Assembly (NCBI RefSeq): GCF_036059255.1
Contig: NZ_CP107947.1
Coordinates: 62,001 to 126,000, forward strand
From: Micromonospora sp. NBC_00389
GTDB taxonomy: Bacteria; Actinomycetota; Actinomycetes; Mycobacteriales; Micromonosporaceae
DNA: 64,000 bases
Direction: 5' to 3'
The notes under the pieces are model-generated. The model saw nothing but the letters and a program-made list of their open reading frames with translations. It did not search any database and had not been told where the DNA came from. Shown in pieces: positions 54,373-62,470 of the stretch (position 1 is the stretch's first letter; each line of letters begins with the position of its first letter). The translations under genes and the position numbers were made by a program.

Positions 54373-54597
54373 GTGACCGACGACGCATCCGTGGCCGGCG
54401 AGCCGGACACCCAGGCCCTCGACGACCTGCTCGACGACATCTACCGGGGTCAGGAACGGGTCACCCAGGCGGAGATCTACCGCCGGGCAGTGGCCGCCGA
54501 GCTCCCGCCGGACCTGCTGGCCCGAATCGACTCGCTGCCCGAGGGCGAGTACGCGGTGGACGAGGTCAGCGACCTGCTGGGCGGCTCCGTCGGGTGA
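54373..54597 (+). CDS. small acidic hypothetical protein
   Basis: 74 residues: TDDASVAGEPDTQALDDLLDDIYRGQERVTQAEIYRRAVAAELPPDLLARIDSLPEGEYAVDEVSDLLGG. Predicted alpha-helical and acidic. The pattern is familiar from actinobacterial DUF proteins of unknown function. The GTG start at 54373 lacks a strong ribosome site. It is followed by another small gene on the same strand. Confidence 0.55.
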   Translation: MTDDASVAGEPDTQALDDLLDDIYRGQERVTQAEIYRRAVAAELPPDLLARIDSLPEGEYAVDEVSDLLGGSVG

Positions 54598-54659
54598 GCG
54601 CGCCCGCCACCTCGCACCCCGACCCCGAGCGCGCCGACGACCTCTGGAGGGACACCGAC

Positions 54660-54854
54660 ATGACGCACCACGAGGACCACGACGAGAAGGTGGCGGCGCT
54701 GGCCCAACCGCCGAAGGGCAGGGACACCACGCCCGAACCGGACTTCGCCAACGAACATGACAAGACGGCGGTGGACCGGGACATCATCACCGGGGCCGAC
54801 GAGGACGAACGGGAGCCGGAGTCGCCGCACGGCTGGTCCGGCATGCAGCGCTGA
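54660..54854 (+). CDS. small hydrophilic hypothetical protein
   Basis: 64 residues starting MTHHEDHDEKVAALAQPPKGRDTTPEPDFANEHDKTAVDRDIITG. Rich in charged residues and probably disordered. GGAGGG lies 8 nt before the ATG at 54660, which is why a longer frame from 54594 is not used. Not recognised. Confidence 0.55.
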   Translation: MTHHEDHDEKVAALAQPPKGRDTTPEPDFANEHDKTAVDRDIITGADEDEREPESPHGWSGMQR

Positions 54855-54863
54855 CGCGCACGA

Positions 54864-54895
54864 CAGCGGGGGCCGGCAACCGCCGGCCCCCGCTG
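54864..54895. terminator. 14-bp hairpin between convergent genes
   Basis: Perfect arms 54864-54877 and 54882-54895 with loop AACC, between the convergent stops at 54854 and 54909. Confidence 0.8.
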
Positions 54896-54908
54896 CGCTT
54901 GTCACGGA

Positions 54909-55448
54909 TCAGTCGTCGTCGTGCCCGCCCTCGGCGGCCTGCTGCGCCGTCGCGTACGCCATCTGGAGGAAGTCGGACGCGGCGACCGCGGTCAGCGCGG
55001 TGGCCACCAACCGGGTCAGCCGGGGCGCGAGCACCAGGCCCCCGGTCAGCCCGGTGGCGACCCAGACCGCCAGGCAGAACGGGCAGCTCAGCAGCTCCCC
55101 GATGGCGTGCCGGGTGGAGCTGCCCGAGTCGCGGACCTGCTCCATCACCTCGCCGCTACCGATCGGACGGTCGTACCGGGTGAACGGCGCCCGCAGCGGG
55201 CTGGTCACCGCGTCCTTGGACAGCAGCCGGCTGAGCTTGTGCGTGGCGATGGAGAGCAGCACCACGTCGGCCGGGGCGGGACGCTCTGGCACCGGCCGTC
55301 CGGTCGCCTTCACCAGGCCGGCGAGCGCCCCGGTAACCCCGGCATAGGTGCCCATCGCCACCAAGTAGCCGCCGAGCGGGCGGTGCTCGTGCGGCGCGTA
55401 CGCCCGGCGCAGTCGCGCCGCCTTCTGTCGCAGGCCAGTGGGGGTCAC
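54909..55448 (-). CDS. DUF1360 membrane protein
   Basis: 179 residues. Hydrophobic helices occur at LGGYLVAMGTYAGVTGALAGLV, LLSIATHKLSRLL and the C-terminal AVWVATGLTGGLVLAPRLTRLVATALTAVAA. The pattern HKLSRLLSKDAVTSPLRAPFTRY followed by CPFCLAVWVA (CxxC) is the DUF1360 signature. The function is unknown. The GTG at 55448 is used as the start. Confidence 0.82.
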   Translation of the reverse strand: MTPTGLRQKAARLRRAYAPHEHRPLGGYLVAMGTYAGVTGALAGLVKATGRPVPERPAPADVVLLSIATHKLSRLLSKDAVTSPLRAPFTRYDRPIGSGEVMEQVRDSGSSTRHAIGELLSCPFCLAVWVATGLTGGLVLAPRLTRLVATALTAVAASDFLQMAYATAQQAAEGGHDDD

Positions 55449-55557
55449 CCGGTCTCCTCGCGTGTCGTGGTGGTGCGGGCTTGGCCGTCCCGCGCGGCTG
55501 GTCGGGGATCGCAGGCCCGCTGCCGGGGCGCCGGCCGGGTTCGGGCCGGCGGAGGTC

Positions 55558-55899
55558 TCAGCCGGCCTGGAGGTTGTCGGCGACCTCGCGGATCAGGTTG
55601 CTCAGCGCCTCGTCGGCCAGCTGGTCCGGCTCCGGCCCGCCCGACCTGTCAACCAGGTCGAGCTGGATCCGGGCGCCGCCGGAGTCCGCCGGCTCCACCC
55701 GGATCTCGGCGGACCAGGCGGCGTCGTCGCCGTCGCCCCAGCGGGCCCGCAGTTCCTCGCCACTGATCTCCGCTGCGGGGCTGCCGTCGCCGCGCAGCGG
55801 CTCCGGCAACCACGCCGACGCGCGGGCGGGGTCGGTGGCCGTGTTGAAGACCACCTCGGGTGGCGCGGACATGCCGCGCACCGCACGCGCCGGCATCAC
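55558..55899 (-). CDS. SRPBCC-like protein
   Basis: 113 residues. SAPPEVVFNTATDPARASAWLPEPLRGDG, then AAWSAEIRVEPADSGGARIQLDL and ALSNLIREVADNL, resembles the START/SRPBCC helix-grip fold, as in small ligand-binding or polyketide cyclase-like proteins. It overlaps the upstream gene by 4 nt (ATGA). An internal ATG (MSAPPEVVF) could be the true start. The ligand is unknown. Confidence 0.7.
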   Translation of the reverse strand: MMPARAVRGMSAPPEVVFNTATDPARASAWLPEPLRGDGSPAAEISGEELRARWGDGDDAAWSAEIRVEPADSGGARIQLDLVDRSGGPEPDQLADEALSNLIREVADNLQAG

Positions 55900-56240
55900 A
55901 CGCCCCGCAGGCGGCTCGGGTCGATCTCCCGGCCCGGGTGGCGGGCCAGGTACTCGGTTTCGAGCTCCGCCGTACGCCGCAGGTGGTTGGCGAGCGCGGA
56001 GTCCGCCGCGTGTCGAAGGGTGTCCAGCCGGGTGCGGTGCAGGCTGTGCATCTCGCGGATCAGATCCTCGTCGGTCAGCTCCGTCGGGTCGACGCCGAGC
56101 AGGTCGCCGTCGGGATCCGGGCCGTCGCCCGTCGGGTCGGCGAGGTGGTCACCGCCCCACTCGGGCACCCGCTGCTCCGGGCTCATATCCCTGTTACCGC
56201 TGGACGGAAAGCCGTCCTCGCGTACCGATCCGGTCATCAT
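55896..56240 (-). CDS. hypothetical actinobacterial protein (DUF6158-like)
   Basis: 114 residues: TGSVREDGFPSSGNRDMSPEQRVPEWGGDHLADPTGDGPDPDGDLLGVDPTELTDEDLIREMHSLHRTRLDTLRHAADSALANHLRRTAELETEYLARHPGREID. The C-terminal helical part is the conserved portion of the DUF6158-like family (tentative). The ATG at 56240 has AGGGGGG upstream. It overlaps the SRPBCC-like gene by 4 nt. Confidence 0.65.
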   Translation of the reverse strand: MMTGSVREDGFPSSGNRDMSPEQRVPEWGGDHLADPTGDGPDPDGDLLGVDPTELTDEDLIREMHSLHRTRLDTLRHAADSALANHLRRTAELETEYLARHPGREIDPSRLRGV

Positions 56241-56371
56241 CGCCCCCCTGGTCTCGTTTGGGCTGGCGTCTAGACGGATGCCCACACCGGGTAATGCCAA
56301 ACCATCCCCCGCCGTGCGACAACTACGACACGGTGTCGGAGAGCGGCAGCGTGCCCGGTACCCTCGATGCC

Positions 56372-56794
56372 ATGAGGTGGCTCTGGACCCCGGCGTGGAT
56401 CGCGCGTCACGTGGCCATGGTCGTGCTGGTCGTGGGCTTCCTCGGGCTGGGCTGGTGGCAGATCAGCCGGGCCACCGCCGGCAACAGCATCAGCTGGGGG
56501 TACGCGGTCGAGTGGCCGATCTTCGCCGGCTTCGTGGTCTACGTCTGGTGGCGCGAGGTGCGGCTGGCCCACCGGGCCGCCGCAGCGGCCGACGCGCCGC
56601 CGGTTGACCCGGCCGCCGAACCTGAGCCGACCGTCACCGCCGGGTCCCGACCGGCGGTACGCCGACCTGTGCGGGTGTCCCGGGTGCCGGCCGGCGGCGA
56701 GGCCGTCGACGACTCGGACCTGGCCGCCTACAACCACTACCTGTCATGGTTGAACGCCAACCCGGGCGCTCGACCCGGTGACTATCCCGGCTGA
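56372..56794 (+). CDS. two-TM membrane protein
   Basis: 140 residues: a basic N-terminus, then AMVVLVVGFLGLGWWQI and EWPIFAGFVVYVWW as two membrane helices, and a soluble Pro/Ala-rich tail ending LAAYNHYLSWLNANPGARPGDYPG. The start is the ATG at 56372. The family is often seen beside DUF3817 genes, as here; the stop overlaps the next gene by 17 bp. The function is unknown. Confidence 0.7.
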   Translation: MRWLWTPAWIARHVAMVVLVVGFLGLGWWQISRATAGNSISWGYAVEWPIFAGFVVYVWWREVRLAHRAAAAADAPPVDPAAEPEPTVTAGSRPAVRRPVRVSRVPAGGEAVDDSDLAAYNHYLSWLNANPGARPGDYPG

Positions 56795-57152
56795 GCCGGG
56801 CTCGGAAGGACGGACGAAGGTGGGCGCAGCCCTTACCCGGTACCGCGTGATCGCCTGGATCGTGGGCGTGGCACTGATCCTGCTGGTCGTGATCGGCATG
56901 CCGCTGAAGTACGCGTTCGACAATCCGGTCGTGGTCGAGACGGTGGGGCAGGCGCACGGCTTCCTCTACATGGTCTACCTGCTGGCCGCGTTCGACCTGA
57001 GCCGTCGGGCCGAGTGGCCGCTCAAGCGGATGCTTCTGGTGATGCTGGCCGGCACCGTGCCGTTCGTCTCGTTCTACGCCGAGCGCCGGGTCAGCGGCTG
57101 GCTGGCCGCACCGCGGCAGGAGCAGACCCCGGAGCCGGTTCTCCCCCGATGA
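56778..57152 (+). CDS. DUF3817 membrane protein
   Basis: 124 residues with three membrane helices (VIAWIVGVALILLVVIGMPLKY; TVGQAHGFLYMVYLLAAF; LKRMLLVMLAGTVPFVSF). The core VGQAHGFLYMVYLLAAFDLSRRAEWPLKRMLLVMLAGTVPFVSFYAERR is the DUF3817 signature. Unknown function. It overlaps the preceding gene. Confidence 0.85.
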   Translation: MTIPAEPGSEGRTKVGAALTRYRVIAWIVGVALILLVVIGMPLKYAFDNPVVVETVGQAHGFLYMVYLLAAFDLSRRAEWPLKRMLLVMLAGTVPFVSFYAERRVSGWLAAPRQEQTPEPVLPR

Positions 57153-57189
57153 CGGTGCGCACGGCTTGACGGTCGGGATGTTCCGACCT

Positions 57190-57378
57190 TCACGCCGCGC
57201 GGCGGGTGAGCAGCCAGCCGGCCAGGGCCAGCGCGGCACCGACCGCAACCAGTAGGACCGAGTCGACCGCCACCAGTCCCACCAGAATCAGCAGCGCCCC
57301 CGCTACCGACAAGGCGTACGCCTTTGGGTTGCGGGCACCGGACGGTCGCCACCCACCTCGTTTGACCGGTTTCGTCAT
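57190..57378 (-). CDS. small two-helix membrane protein
   Basis: 62 residues: a basic N-terminus, then AYALSVAGALLILVGLVAV and VLLVAVGAALALAGWLLTRR. The ATG at 57378 follows GGGAG and lies 1 bp after the stop of the DUF3592-like gene, so it shares that transcript. The function is unknown. Confidence 0.65.
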   Translation of the reverse strand: MTKPVKRGGWRPSGARNPKAYALSVAGALLILVGLVAVDSVLLVAVGAALALAGWLLTRRAA

Positions 57379-57379
57379 G

Positions 57380-57919
57380 TCATCTCCCTTTGTGGTCGGT
57401 GGGACGGTGCGTCTGGCTCCGCTTGTCGGATCTCACCAGGGCGAGCATCAGGCCGCCCACGATGACAAAGAGCACGCCGACCGGAACGAGGGACCAGGAC
57501 ATCAGGGGGAACAGCGAGCCGTCGGTCCGGTCGTTCTCCGCCACGAAGTGCTCCGGATCGCTCGGATCCACCCAGATGGTCAATGCCTGGGGCGGCTCGC
57601 TGCGGCAGGCTGCCAGCTTGGCGCAGGGGATCCAGTTGTGGTGCTGCTCCCCGTCGTACATGTAGTAGACCTCGATCCGGTCGATGCCGCTGCCTCGGGC
57701 ACTGCCGCCGGCCCGGTCGGCGAGCGTGGCCGGGACCTGCACGCCCTCGACGCGCAGCCGGTCCGCCTCGGAGGAGTCCCACCACCGGTAGCCGAGCGAA
57801 CCCACGGCCAAGCCCAGACCGACCAGGAACATGGCCAGCCCTCCGCGGGCCGTCTGTCGCCGGGCTGCTGCTTGCTCGCTGGATGGCGCGCCGGAAACCG
57901 GCCGCCGCTTCTTCGTCAC
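57380..57919 (-). CDS. two-TM DUF3592-like membrane protein, paralogue of 28648
   Basis: About 179 residues from a GTG at 57919, with GGGGGA upstream. Membrane helices at LAMFLVGLGLAVGSLGY and PVGVLFVIVGGLMLALV. The extracytoplasmic part has DRAGGSARGSGIDRIEVYYMYDG, NWIPCAKLAACRS and IWVDPSDPEHFVAENDRTDGS, closely matching the protein encoded at 28648-29160. Unknown function. Confidence 0.75.
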   Translation of the reverse strand: MTKKRRPVSGAPSSEQAAARRQTARGGLAMFLVGLGLAVGSLGYRWWDSSEADRLRVEGVQVPATLADRAGGSARGSGIDRIEVYYMYDGEQHHNWIPCAKLAACRSEPPQALTIWVDPSDPEHFVAENDRTDGSLFPLMSWSLVPVGVLFVIVGGLMLALVRSDKRSQTHRPTDHKGR

Positions 57920-58038
57920 GACATCCCCCGTCGACCATCCAGCCAAGGCCCACAACCTTCAATATCGAAGATCAGCGTATTCGACTGGATCAACAATCGA
58001 ATTGCGGTCGGTTGGGGGTAACCGCTGCCCGCGCCGGA

Positions 58039-58560
58039 TCAGCGGCTGGGCCGCCACGGGTCGGCCGAGGCGAGCGGGTCCACCCAGCCGCCGTAGCGGT
58101 TCACCTCCCGGGCGCGCAGCAGCGCCCGGGTGACCTGGCCGAACTGCCGCTCGTCGTCGGCGCTGAACAGCAGCACCTCGGCACCCCGGTGCCACCCCCA
58201 CAACTCGTACGGCGGTGGCCGCCAGCGGTCGCCGACCAGGGCCAGCGCCGCCGGAAGCAGGAACACCGCACCGAGGATGAGGTACGCCCCGGCGGTCAGC
58301 CGCTGCAGGCCGCCGGTGAAGCCGAGCAGCAGCCCGACACCGCCGATCATGGCGGCGGTGATCGCGACGGCCCGGACGGCGATCCGGTCGTGCGGGCCCC
58401 GGGTGGTACGCAGATGGGTCAGGTCGGCGACCCGGTAACTCGTCCGGCCGACGGTGAACCGGTCGACGGTCACGATGATGCCGGGTCGCGCGTACAGCAG
58501 GGTCGACCTTGCGCCCGGCACCGTTCGCGGCGGTCGCGTCTTTGCGCCTTCACGATTCAC
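58039..58560 (-). CDS. membrane protein of the PH/DUF6232-like type
   Basis: About 173 residues from a GTG at 58560, with GGGAGG upstream. A strand-rich start (TLLYARPGIIVTVDRFTVGRTSYRVADLTHLRTTRGP) is followed by two membrane helices (VAITAAMIGGVGLLLGFTGGLQ; AYLILGAVFLLPAALALV) and a short soluble end. The form fits the actinobacterial DUF6232-like group (tentative). Unknown function. Confidence 0.7.
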   Translation of the reverse strand: MNREGAKTRPPRTVPGARSTLLYARPGIIVTVDRFTVGRTSYRVADLTHLRTTRGPHDRIAVRAVAITAAMIGGVGLLLGFTGGLQRLTAGAYLILGAVFLLPAALALVGDRWRPPPYELWGWHRGAEVLLFSADDERQFGQVTRALLRAREVNRYGGWVDPLASADPWRPSR

Positions 58561-59061
58561 GGTTCCTCCCGCGGGGCGGTTCGCCGGGCTGGCCTGCGGG
58601 TGAGGCATCGCTGCCTGTCGACGGGATTCCCGGCTCCGGCCTACATTGTGTTGTGGCGCCGCCAGCCCACCGGGCAAGTTACGGCCTCCCGACAGCTCAC
58701 CCGGCCGGGGGACATCGTCGCGAAACAGCATCCATTTCAGGGTTTTATCGGTTATGGCGCACTGGTATCCGGCGTCATACGCCCGGAACGACGAAGGTCG
58801 TATATCCGTCAATCGACCCAGAAAGGGATCGCGCCGGAAGGCTCGTCGCGCGTCAGCAGCCCCGCTAAAGCCACCTGCCGCAGCGCTACTTCCCGCCACT
58901 TTGCCAACATTCGCCCCTGCTTCAACTGCGGGCGACATCCGTCCCGGGTTAGGTTGGGCGGGCCGGTCCGGCCCAGTGCCGTCCGCCCGGGTGGCCCCGG
59001 CCGGTGTCGCCGAGGGCATCAGCAGCCCCGTCGGCGGCCGTGGGAGAGGAGCCTTCCGCTC
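58561..59061 (+). other. 500-bp intergenic region, possible structured leader
   Basis: No credible gene. It is AT-richer in the middle (about 58700-58820), and near 58950-59010 GC-rich complementary blocks occur (gggcgggccgg, ccggccc, ccgccc), which could fold. I looked for a ydaO (c-di-AMP) riboswitch, common before NlpC/P60 genes in actinobacteria, and did not find its conserved blocks. The promoter of the NlpC/P60 gene should lie here. Confidence 0.3.
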
Positions 59062-60039
59062 TTGTCATCCCTGAGAAACCTGCTGCGCACCGTGGCGCTG
59101 GTCGGCATGTCGGCCGCGCTGATCGCACCGACGGCGGCGGCATACGCCGAGCCGTCACCCGCTGACCTGACCCGCCGGATCGAGACGTCCTCGGCCGAGC
59201 TGGAGCGGGTCGTCGAGTCATACAACAAGCTCCGCGAGGAGATCAAGACCAACAAGACGGCAGCGGGCCGATTACAGGCCCGCATCGGCCCGCTCGAACA
59301 GCAGGCCGAGCAGAGCCGGGCTGACGTCGCCGAGCTGGCCACGACCGCGTACAAGAGTGGTGGTCTGCGGACCGCGGACGCGCTGCTGCGTCCCGGCGGC
59401 TCGGCGGCGCTGCTGGACCGGCTCGGCGCGCTCGATCAACTGACCCGCCAACGGCAGGAACGCATCTCGGGCTTCACCGCCACCCAGCAACGGCTGCTCG
59501 ATGAGAAGAGCCGCCTGGACGCCACGCTGACCCGGCAGGCCGCGCAGGCCCGCCAGCTCTCGGCGGCCAAGAAGCAGATCGAGAAGGACCTGGCCAACCT
59601 GTACGAGCTGCGCCGGCAGGCGTACGGGGCGGCCACCGAGCAACCCGCGCCCAGGGCGGCGGCCACCGAGGCCGCGAACGTACCCGCCGTCGCCGGTGCG
59701 GCCGGCGTCGCGGTGCGCTACGCCTTCGGCGCGCTGGGCAAGCCGTACGTCTGGGCAGCCGACGGGCCGAACGGCTACGACTGCTCCGGGCTGACCTCGG
59801 CGGCCTGGCGGGCGGCTGGGAAGTCGCTGCCGCACAACACCCGGATGCAGTGGGGTGCGGTCGCCCACATCGGTCGGGGCGACCTAAGCCCGGGAGATCT
59901 GGTCTTCTACAGCGGGCTCGGGCACGTCGCCCTCTACGTCGGCGGCGGCCAGGTGATCGACGCACCGAGCGCCGGCCGCAACGTGCTCAAACGGGGCATG
60001 AACATGATGTCCATCCAGGGCTACGGCCGGGTCCGCTAG
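59062..60039 (+). CDS. NlpC/P60 peptidoglycan hydrolase (RipA-like)
   Basis: About 325 residues. Signal peptide LLRTVALVGMSAALIAPTAAAYA, then a coiled-coil region (residues 34-190) as in RpfB-interacting/RipA-like hydrolases, a short Ala/Pro linker, and a C-terminal NlpC/P60 domain with the catalytic Cys241 (YDCSGLTSAAW) and His288 (GHVALYV). It cleaves D-Glu-DAP bonds in the cell wall. The start is probably the TTG at 59062, with AGGAG 10 nt upstream. It is convergent with the sigma factor gene. Confidence 0.88.
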   Translation: MSSLRNLLRTVALVGMSAALIAPTAAAYAEPSPADLTRRIETSSAELERVVESYNKLREEIKTNKTAAGRLQARIGPLEQQAEQSRADVAELATTAYKSGGLRTADALLRPGGSAALLDRLGALDQLTRQRQERISGFTATQQRLLDEKSRLDATLTRQAAQARQLSAAKKQIEKDLANLYELRRQAYGAATEQPAPRAAATEAANVPAVAGAAGVAVRYAFGALGKPYVWAADGPNGYDCSGLTSAAWRAAGKSLPHNTRMQWGAVAHIGRGDLSPGDLVFYSGLGHVALYVGGGQVIDAPSAGRNVLKRGMNMMSIQGYGRVR

Positions 60040-60050
60040 CCGGACCGGAT

Positions 60051-60097
60051 ACGGCGAACGGCCGGCGTCCCCCTATCGGACGCCGGCCGTTCGCCGT
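60051..60097. terminator. 20-bp hairpin between convergent genes
   Basis: Perfect arms 60051-60070 and 60078-60097 with a 7-nt loop, just past the NlpC/P60 stop and close to the sigma-factor stop. It probably serves both. Confidence 0.85.
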
Positions 60098-60110
60098 CAT
60101 TACTAGCAGG

Positions 60111-61106
60111 TCAGGCTGCCTGCAGCCCCTCTGCCCGGGCCAGCTCACGGAGCCGGCCGAGGGCCTGGATCTCCAGCTGCCGGATCCGTTCGCGGGACAG
60201 GGAGAACCGGGACGCGACCTCGGTGAGCGAGTGCTCGCGGCCGTCCTCAAGCCCGTACCGGGCCCGCATGATGCCGGCCGACCGGTCGTCGAGGTGGTTC
60301 AGCAGCCCCTCGATGCGCTGCCGCTCCAGGCCGCTGAGGACGATGTCCTCCGGCGACGGCGCGTCACTGTCGGCGACCAGGTCACCGAGGTTCGTGTCGC
60401 CGTCGTCGCCCACCGGGGTGTCCAGCGAGACGGTGTCCTGCGACCAGCGGCGTAGCTCGTTGACCCGCTCGACGGTGACGCCGAGGGCGGCCGCGATTTG
60501 GTCCGGCTCCGGGTCGCCACCCAGCTCACGGGTGAGCTGCCGGGCCACGTTGCGCATCCGGTTGACGTCCTCCACGAGGTGCACCGGAAGACGGACCGTG
60601 CGCTCCTGCTGGGCGATCGCCCGGCTGATGGCCTGGCGGATCCACCAGGTGGCGTAGGTGGAGAACTTGTAGCCGCGCTCGTAGTCGAACTTCTCGACCG
60701 CCCGGACGAGGCCGGTGTTGCCCTCCTGGATCAGATCCAGCATGGGCATGCCCGAGCGCACGTAACGGCGGGCGATTGACACGACCAGTCGCAGGTTGGC
60801 GCGGATGAAGAGGTCCTTCGCGCGCTCCCCCTCGACGACCAGCCACTCCAGGTCAGCCCGGTCGACACCGGCGGGGACGCGGTCCTCGCCGAGCAGGTGC
60901 TCAGCGTAGAGGCCGGTCTCGATCGCCTTGGAGAGATCGACCTCCTTGGCGGCGTCCAGCAGTGGCGTCCGGGAGATCTCGTGCAGGTAGACGCCGACCA
61001 GGTCGCGCTCCTCGGCAACCTCGTCGGTGCGCATGCCGATGTTCTTGTCCACGTTGCCCACGGTCCCCTCGCTCGCGCCGGTTGCCCGGTTCCTTGCCGT
61101 CCCCAC
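60111..61106 (-). CDS. group 2 sigma-70 factor (HrdB/SigB-like)
   Basis: About 331 residues. Region 1.2 has DLVGVYLHEISRTPLLDAAKEVDLSKAIE; region 2 has NLRLVVSIARRYVRSGMPMLDLIQEGNTGLVRAVEKFDYERGYKFSTYATWWIRQAI; region 3 follows; and region 4.2 has SLTEVASRFSLSRERIRQLEIQALGRLRELA. It lacks the long region 1.1 of the primary factor, so it is a group 2 factor. The GTG at 61106 is used; an ATG at 61034 is also possible. It probably directs transcription in stationary phase or stress. Confidence 0.9.
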   Translation of the reverse strand: MGTARNRATGASEGTVGNVDKNIGMRTDEVAEERDLVGVYLHEISRTPLLDAAKEVDLSKAIETGLYAEHLLGEDRVPAGVDRADLEWLVVEGERAKDLFIRANLRLVVSIARRYVRSGMPMLDLIQEGNTGLVRAVEKFDYERGYKFSTYATWWIRQAISRAIAQQERTVRLPVHLVEDVNRMRNVARQLTRELGGDPEPDQIAAALGVTVERVNELRRWSQDTVSLDTPVGDDGDTNLGDLVADSDAPSPEDIVLSGLERQRIEGLLNHLDDRSAGIMRARYGLEDGREHSLTEVASRFSLSRERIRQLEIQALGRLRELARAEGLQAA

Positions 61107-61516
61107 GTCCGTCAGCCCTTCCCCGGTAACCTTCTGTTGTGCCCACCGGTGCTGACACCTACACAACAGATGAGACGTGTCAGGGATTCCATGTCCAGAG
61201 TCGAAAGTGTCACGAATGCCTGAGTAGTAGCTGAGAGCACGGTCCACGTTTGCTGTCAGCACCCGCCGGGTGGCTCGCCTCTGGGCACCACGTACGGGTT
61301 GGCGGGTCGACGAATCGCCGAACGCCCGCAACTATGGCAACACCGCCCGCCGCGGGGGCACAGCGACCCGGGTCACCACCGAGCTGCGATCCTGGTCACT
61401 GCCAGATACGCACCGGTGGACCGGTCGGTTCATCTACGGAGGTGGTATTACCCCCCGGCCAGATGAACAATCCGGAGCCCCGTTCGCTTCCCATCCGTCG
61501 GTACGGGGTTTGGGGG
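61107..61516 (-). other. 410-bp region upstream of the sigma gene
   Basis: No gene. Inverted repeat tctgttgtg (61133-61141) and cacaacaga (61162-61170) lies in the sigma gene's 5' region and could be an operator or a leader hairpin. The rest shows no clear signal; the murQ terminator would be expected near 61440-61516 but I see none that is strong. Confidence 0.3.
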
Positions 61517-62470
61517 CTAGGAGGCGAGCAGGGCCAGCGCGCCGCGAACCTGGTCGGCAGAGCGGGCCAGAGCGGCCCGGGCGGCGGCGACCTCGGCACC
61601 GGAGACCAGCGAGACCAGCGCGGTCTTCAGATCGCCGTCGGCCTCGTTGAGGGCCCGCCGGGAGATCTCCTCCGAGCAGCCGGTGGCCTCGACCAGGATC
61701 GAAATCATCCGCCCACGGAGTTTCGCGTTGGTGGCCACCATGTCGATCATGAGGTTCGAGTAGACCCGTCCCAGGCGCACCATGACGGCGGTGGAGAACG
61801 TGTTGAGCACCAACTTCTGCGCGGTGCCCGCCTTCATCCGGGTCGACCCGGTGACCACCTCCGGTCCGGTGTCCACCCCAATGAACACGTCGACCGACCG
61901 GGCGGCCTCCGCCTCCGGATTGGCGCAGAGCAGCACCGTCGAGGCACCCGTGGCGCGGGACGCGGCGAGCGCCCCGAGGACGTACGGGGTGCGTCCGCTG
62001 GCGGCCAGACCGACCACCAGGTCGCCGGCGTGCACACACCCGGCCGCATCGACCGCGCCGCCCCGCTCGTCGTCCTCGGCGTCCTCCACGGCCCGCCACA
62101 TCGCGTCCGGCCCACCGGCGAGGTGGGAGCAGAACCAGTGCCGGGGCGAGTTGAAGGTCGGTGCCAGCTCGGCCGCGTCGAGCACACCCAGGCGGCCAGA
62201 GGTGCCGGCCCCGAAGTAGTGCACCCGATGGCCGCCACGCAGCGCCGCGACCGCCAGATCGACCGTTGCGGCGATCTCGTCGAGCACCGCGGCGACCGCC
62301 GCCGGTACCCGTCGGTCGGCCTCGTTGATAACGGTGAGCACGTCGCGGGTCGACATCAGGTCGAGGTCGACGCTCAGCGGGTTGCGCCGTTCGGTCGGGG
62401 CACCCACCCGGACCGTCGGGCGGGCGGGGCGTGCTGGCGTGTCCTCGTCGGGCTCCACGCCGGCCGTCAT
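61517..62470 (-). CDS. murQ: N-acetylmuramic acid 6-phosphate etherase
   Basis: Splits MurNAc-6-phosphate into GlcNAc-6-phosphate and D-lactate during cell-wall recycling. 317 residues, normal. The SIS domain carries HYFGAGTSGRLGVLDAAE, PTFNSPRHWFCSHLAGGPDAMWRAVEDAEDD, and VVTGSTRMKAGTAQKLVLNTFSTAVMVRLGRVYSNLMIDM, all hallmarks of MurQ. It overlaps the murR gene by 4 nt, so they are translationally coupled. Confidence 0.95.
   Translation of the reverse strand: MTAGVEPDEDTPARPARPTVRVGAPTERRNPLSVDLDLMSTRDVLTVINEADRRVPAAVAAVLDEIAATVDLAVAALRGGHRVHYFGAGTSGRLGVLDAAELAPTFNSPRHWFCSHLAGGPDAMWRAVEDAEDDERGGAVDAAGCVHAGDLVVGLAASGRTPYVLGALAASRATGASTVLLCANPEAEAARSVDVFIGVDTGPEVVTGSTRMKAGTAQKLVLNTFSTAVMVRLGRVYSNLMIDMVATNAKLRGRMISILVEATGCSEEISRRALNEADGDLKTALVSLVSGAEVAAARAALARSADQVRGALALLAS

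Noticed and set aside
57583..59061. N-terminal extension of the NlpC/P60 gene by 490 codons
   Set aside because: The upstream part crosses two opposite-strand genes and a gene-free region. The signal peptide starts at the TTG at 59062.
58561..59061. ydaO/c-di-AMP riboswitch before the NlpC/P60 gene
   Set aside because: Expected from family context, but the conserved GGGGTGAAT-type and related blocks are not present.
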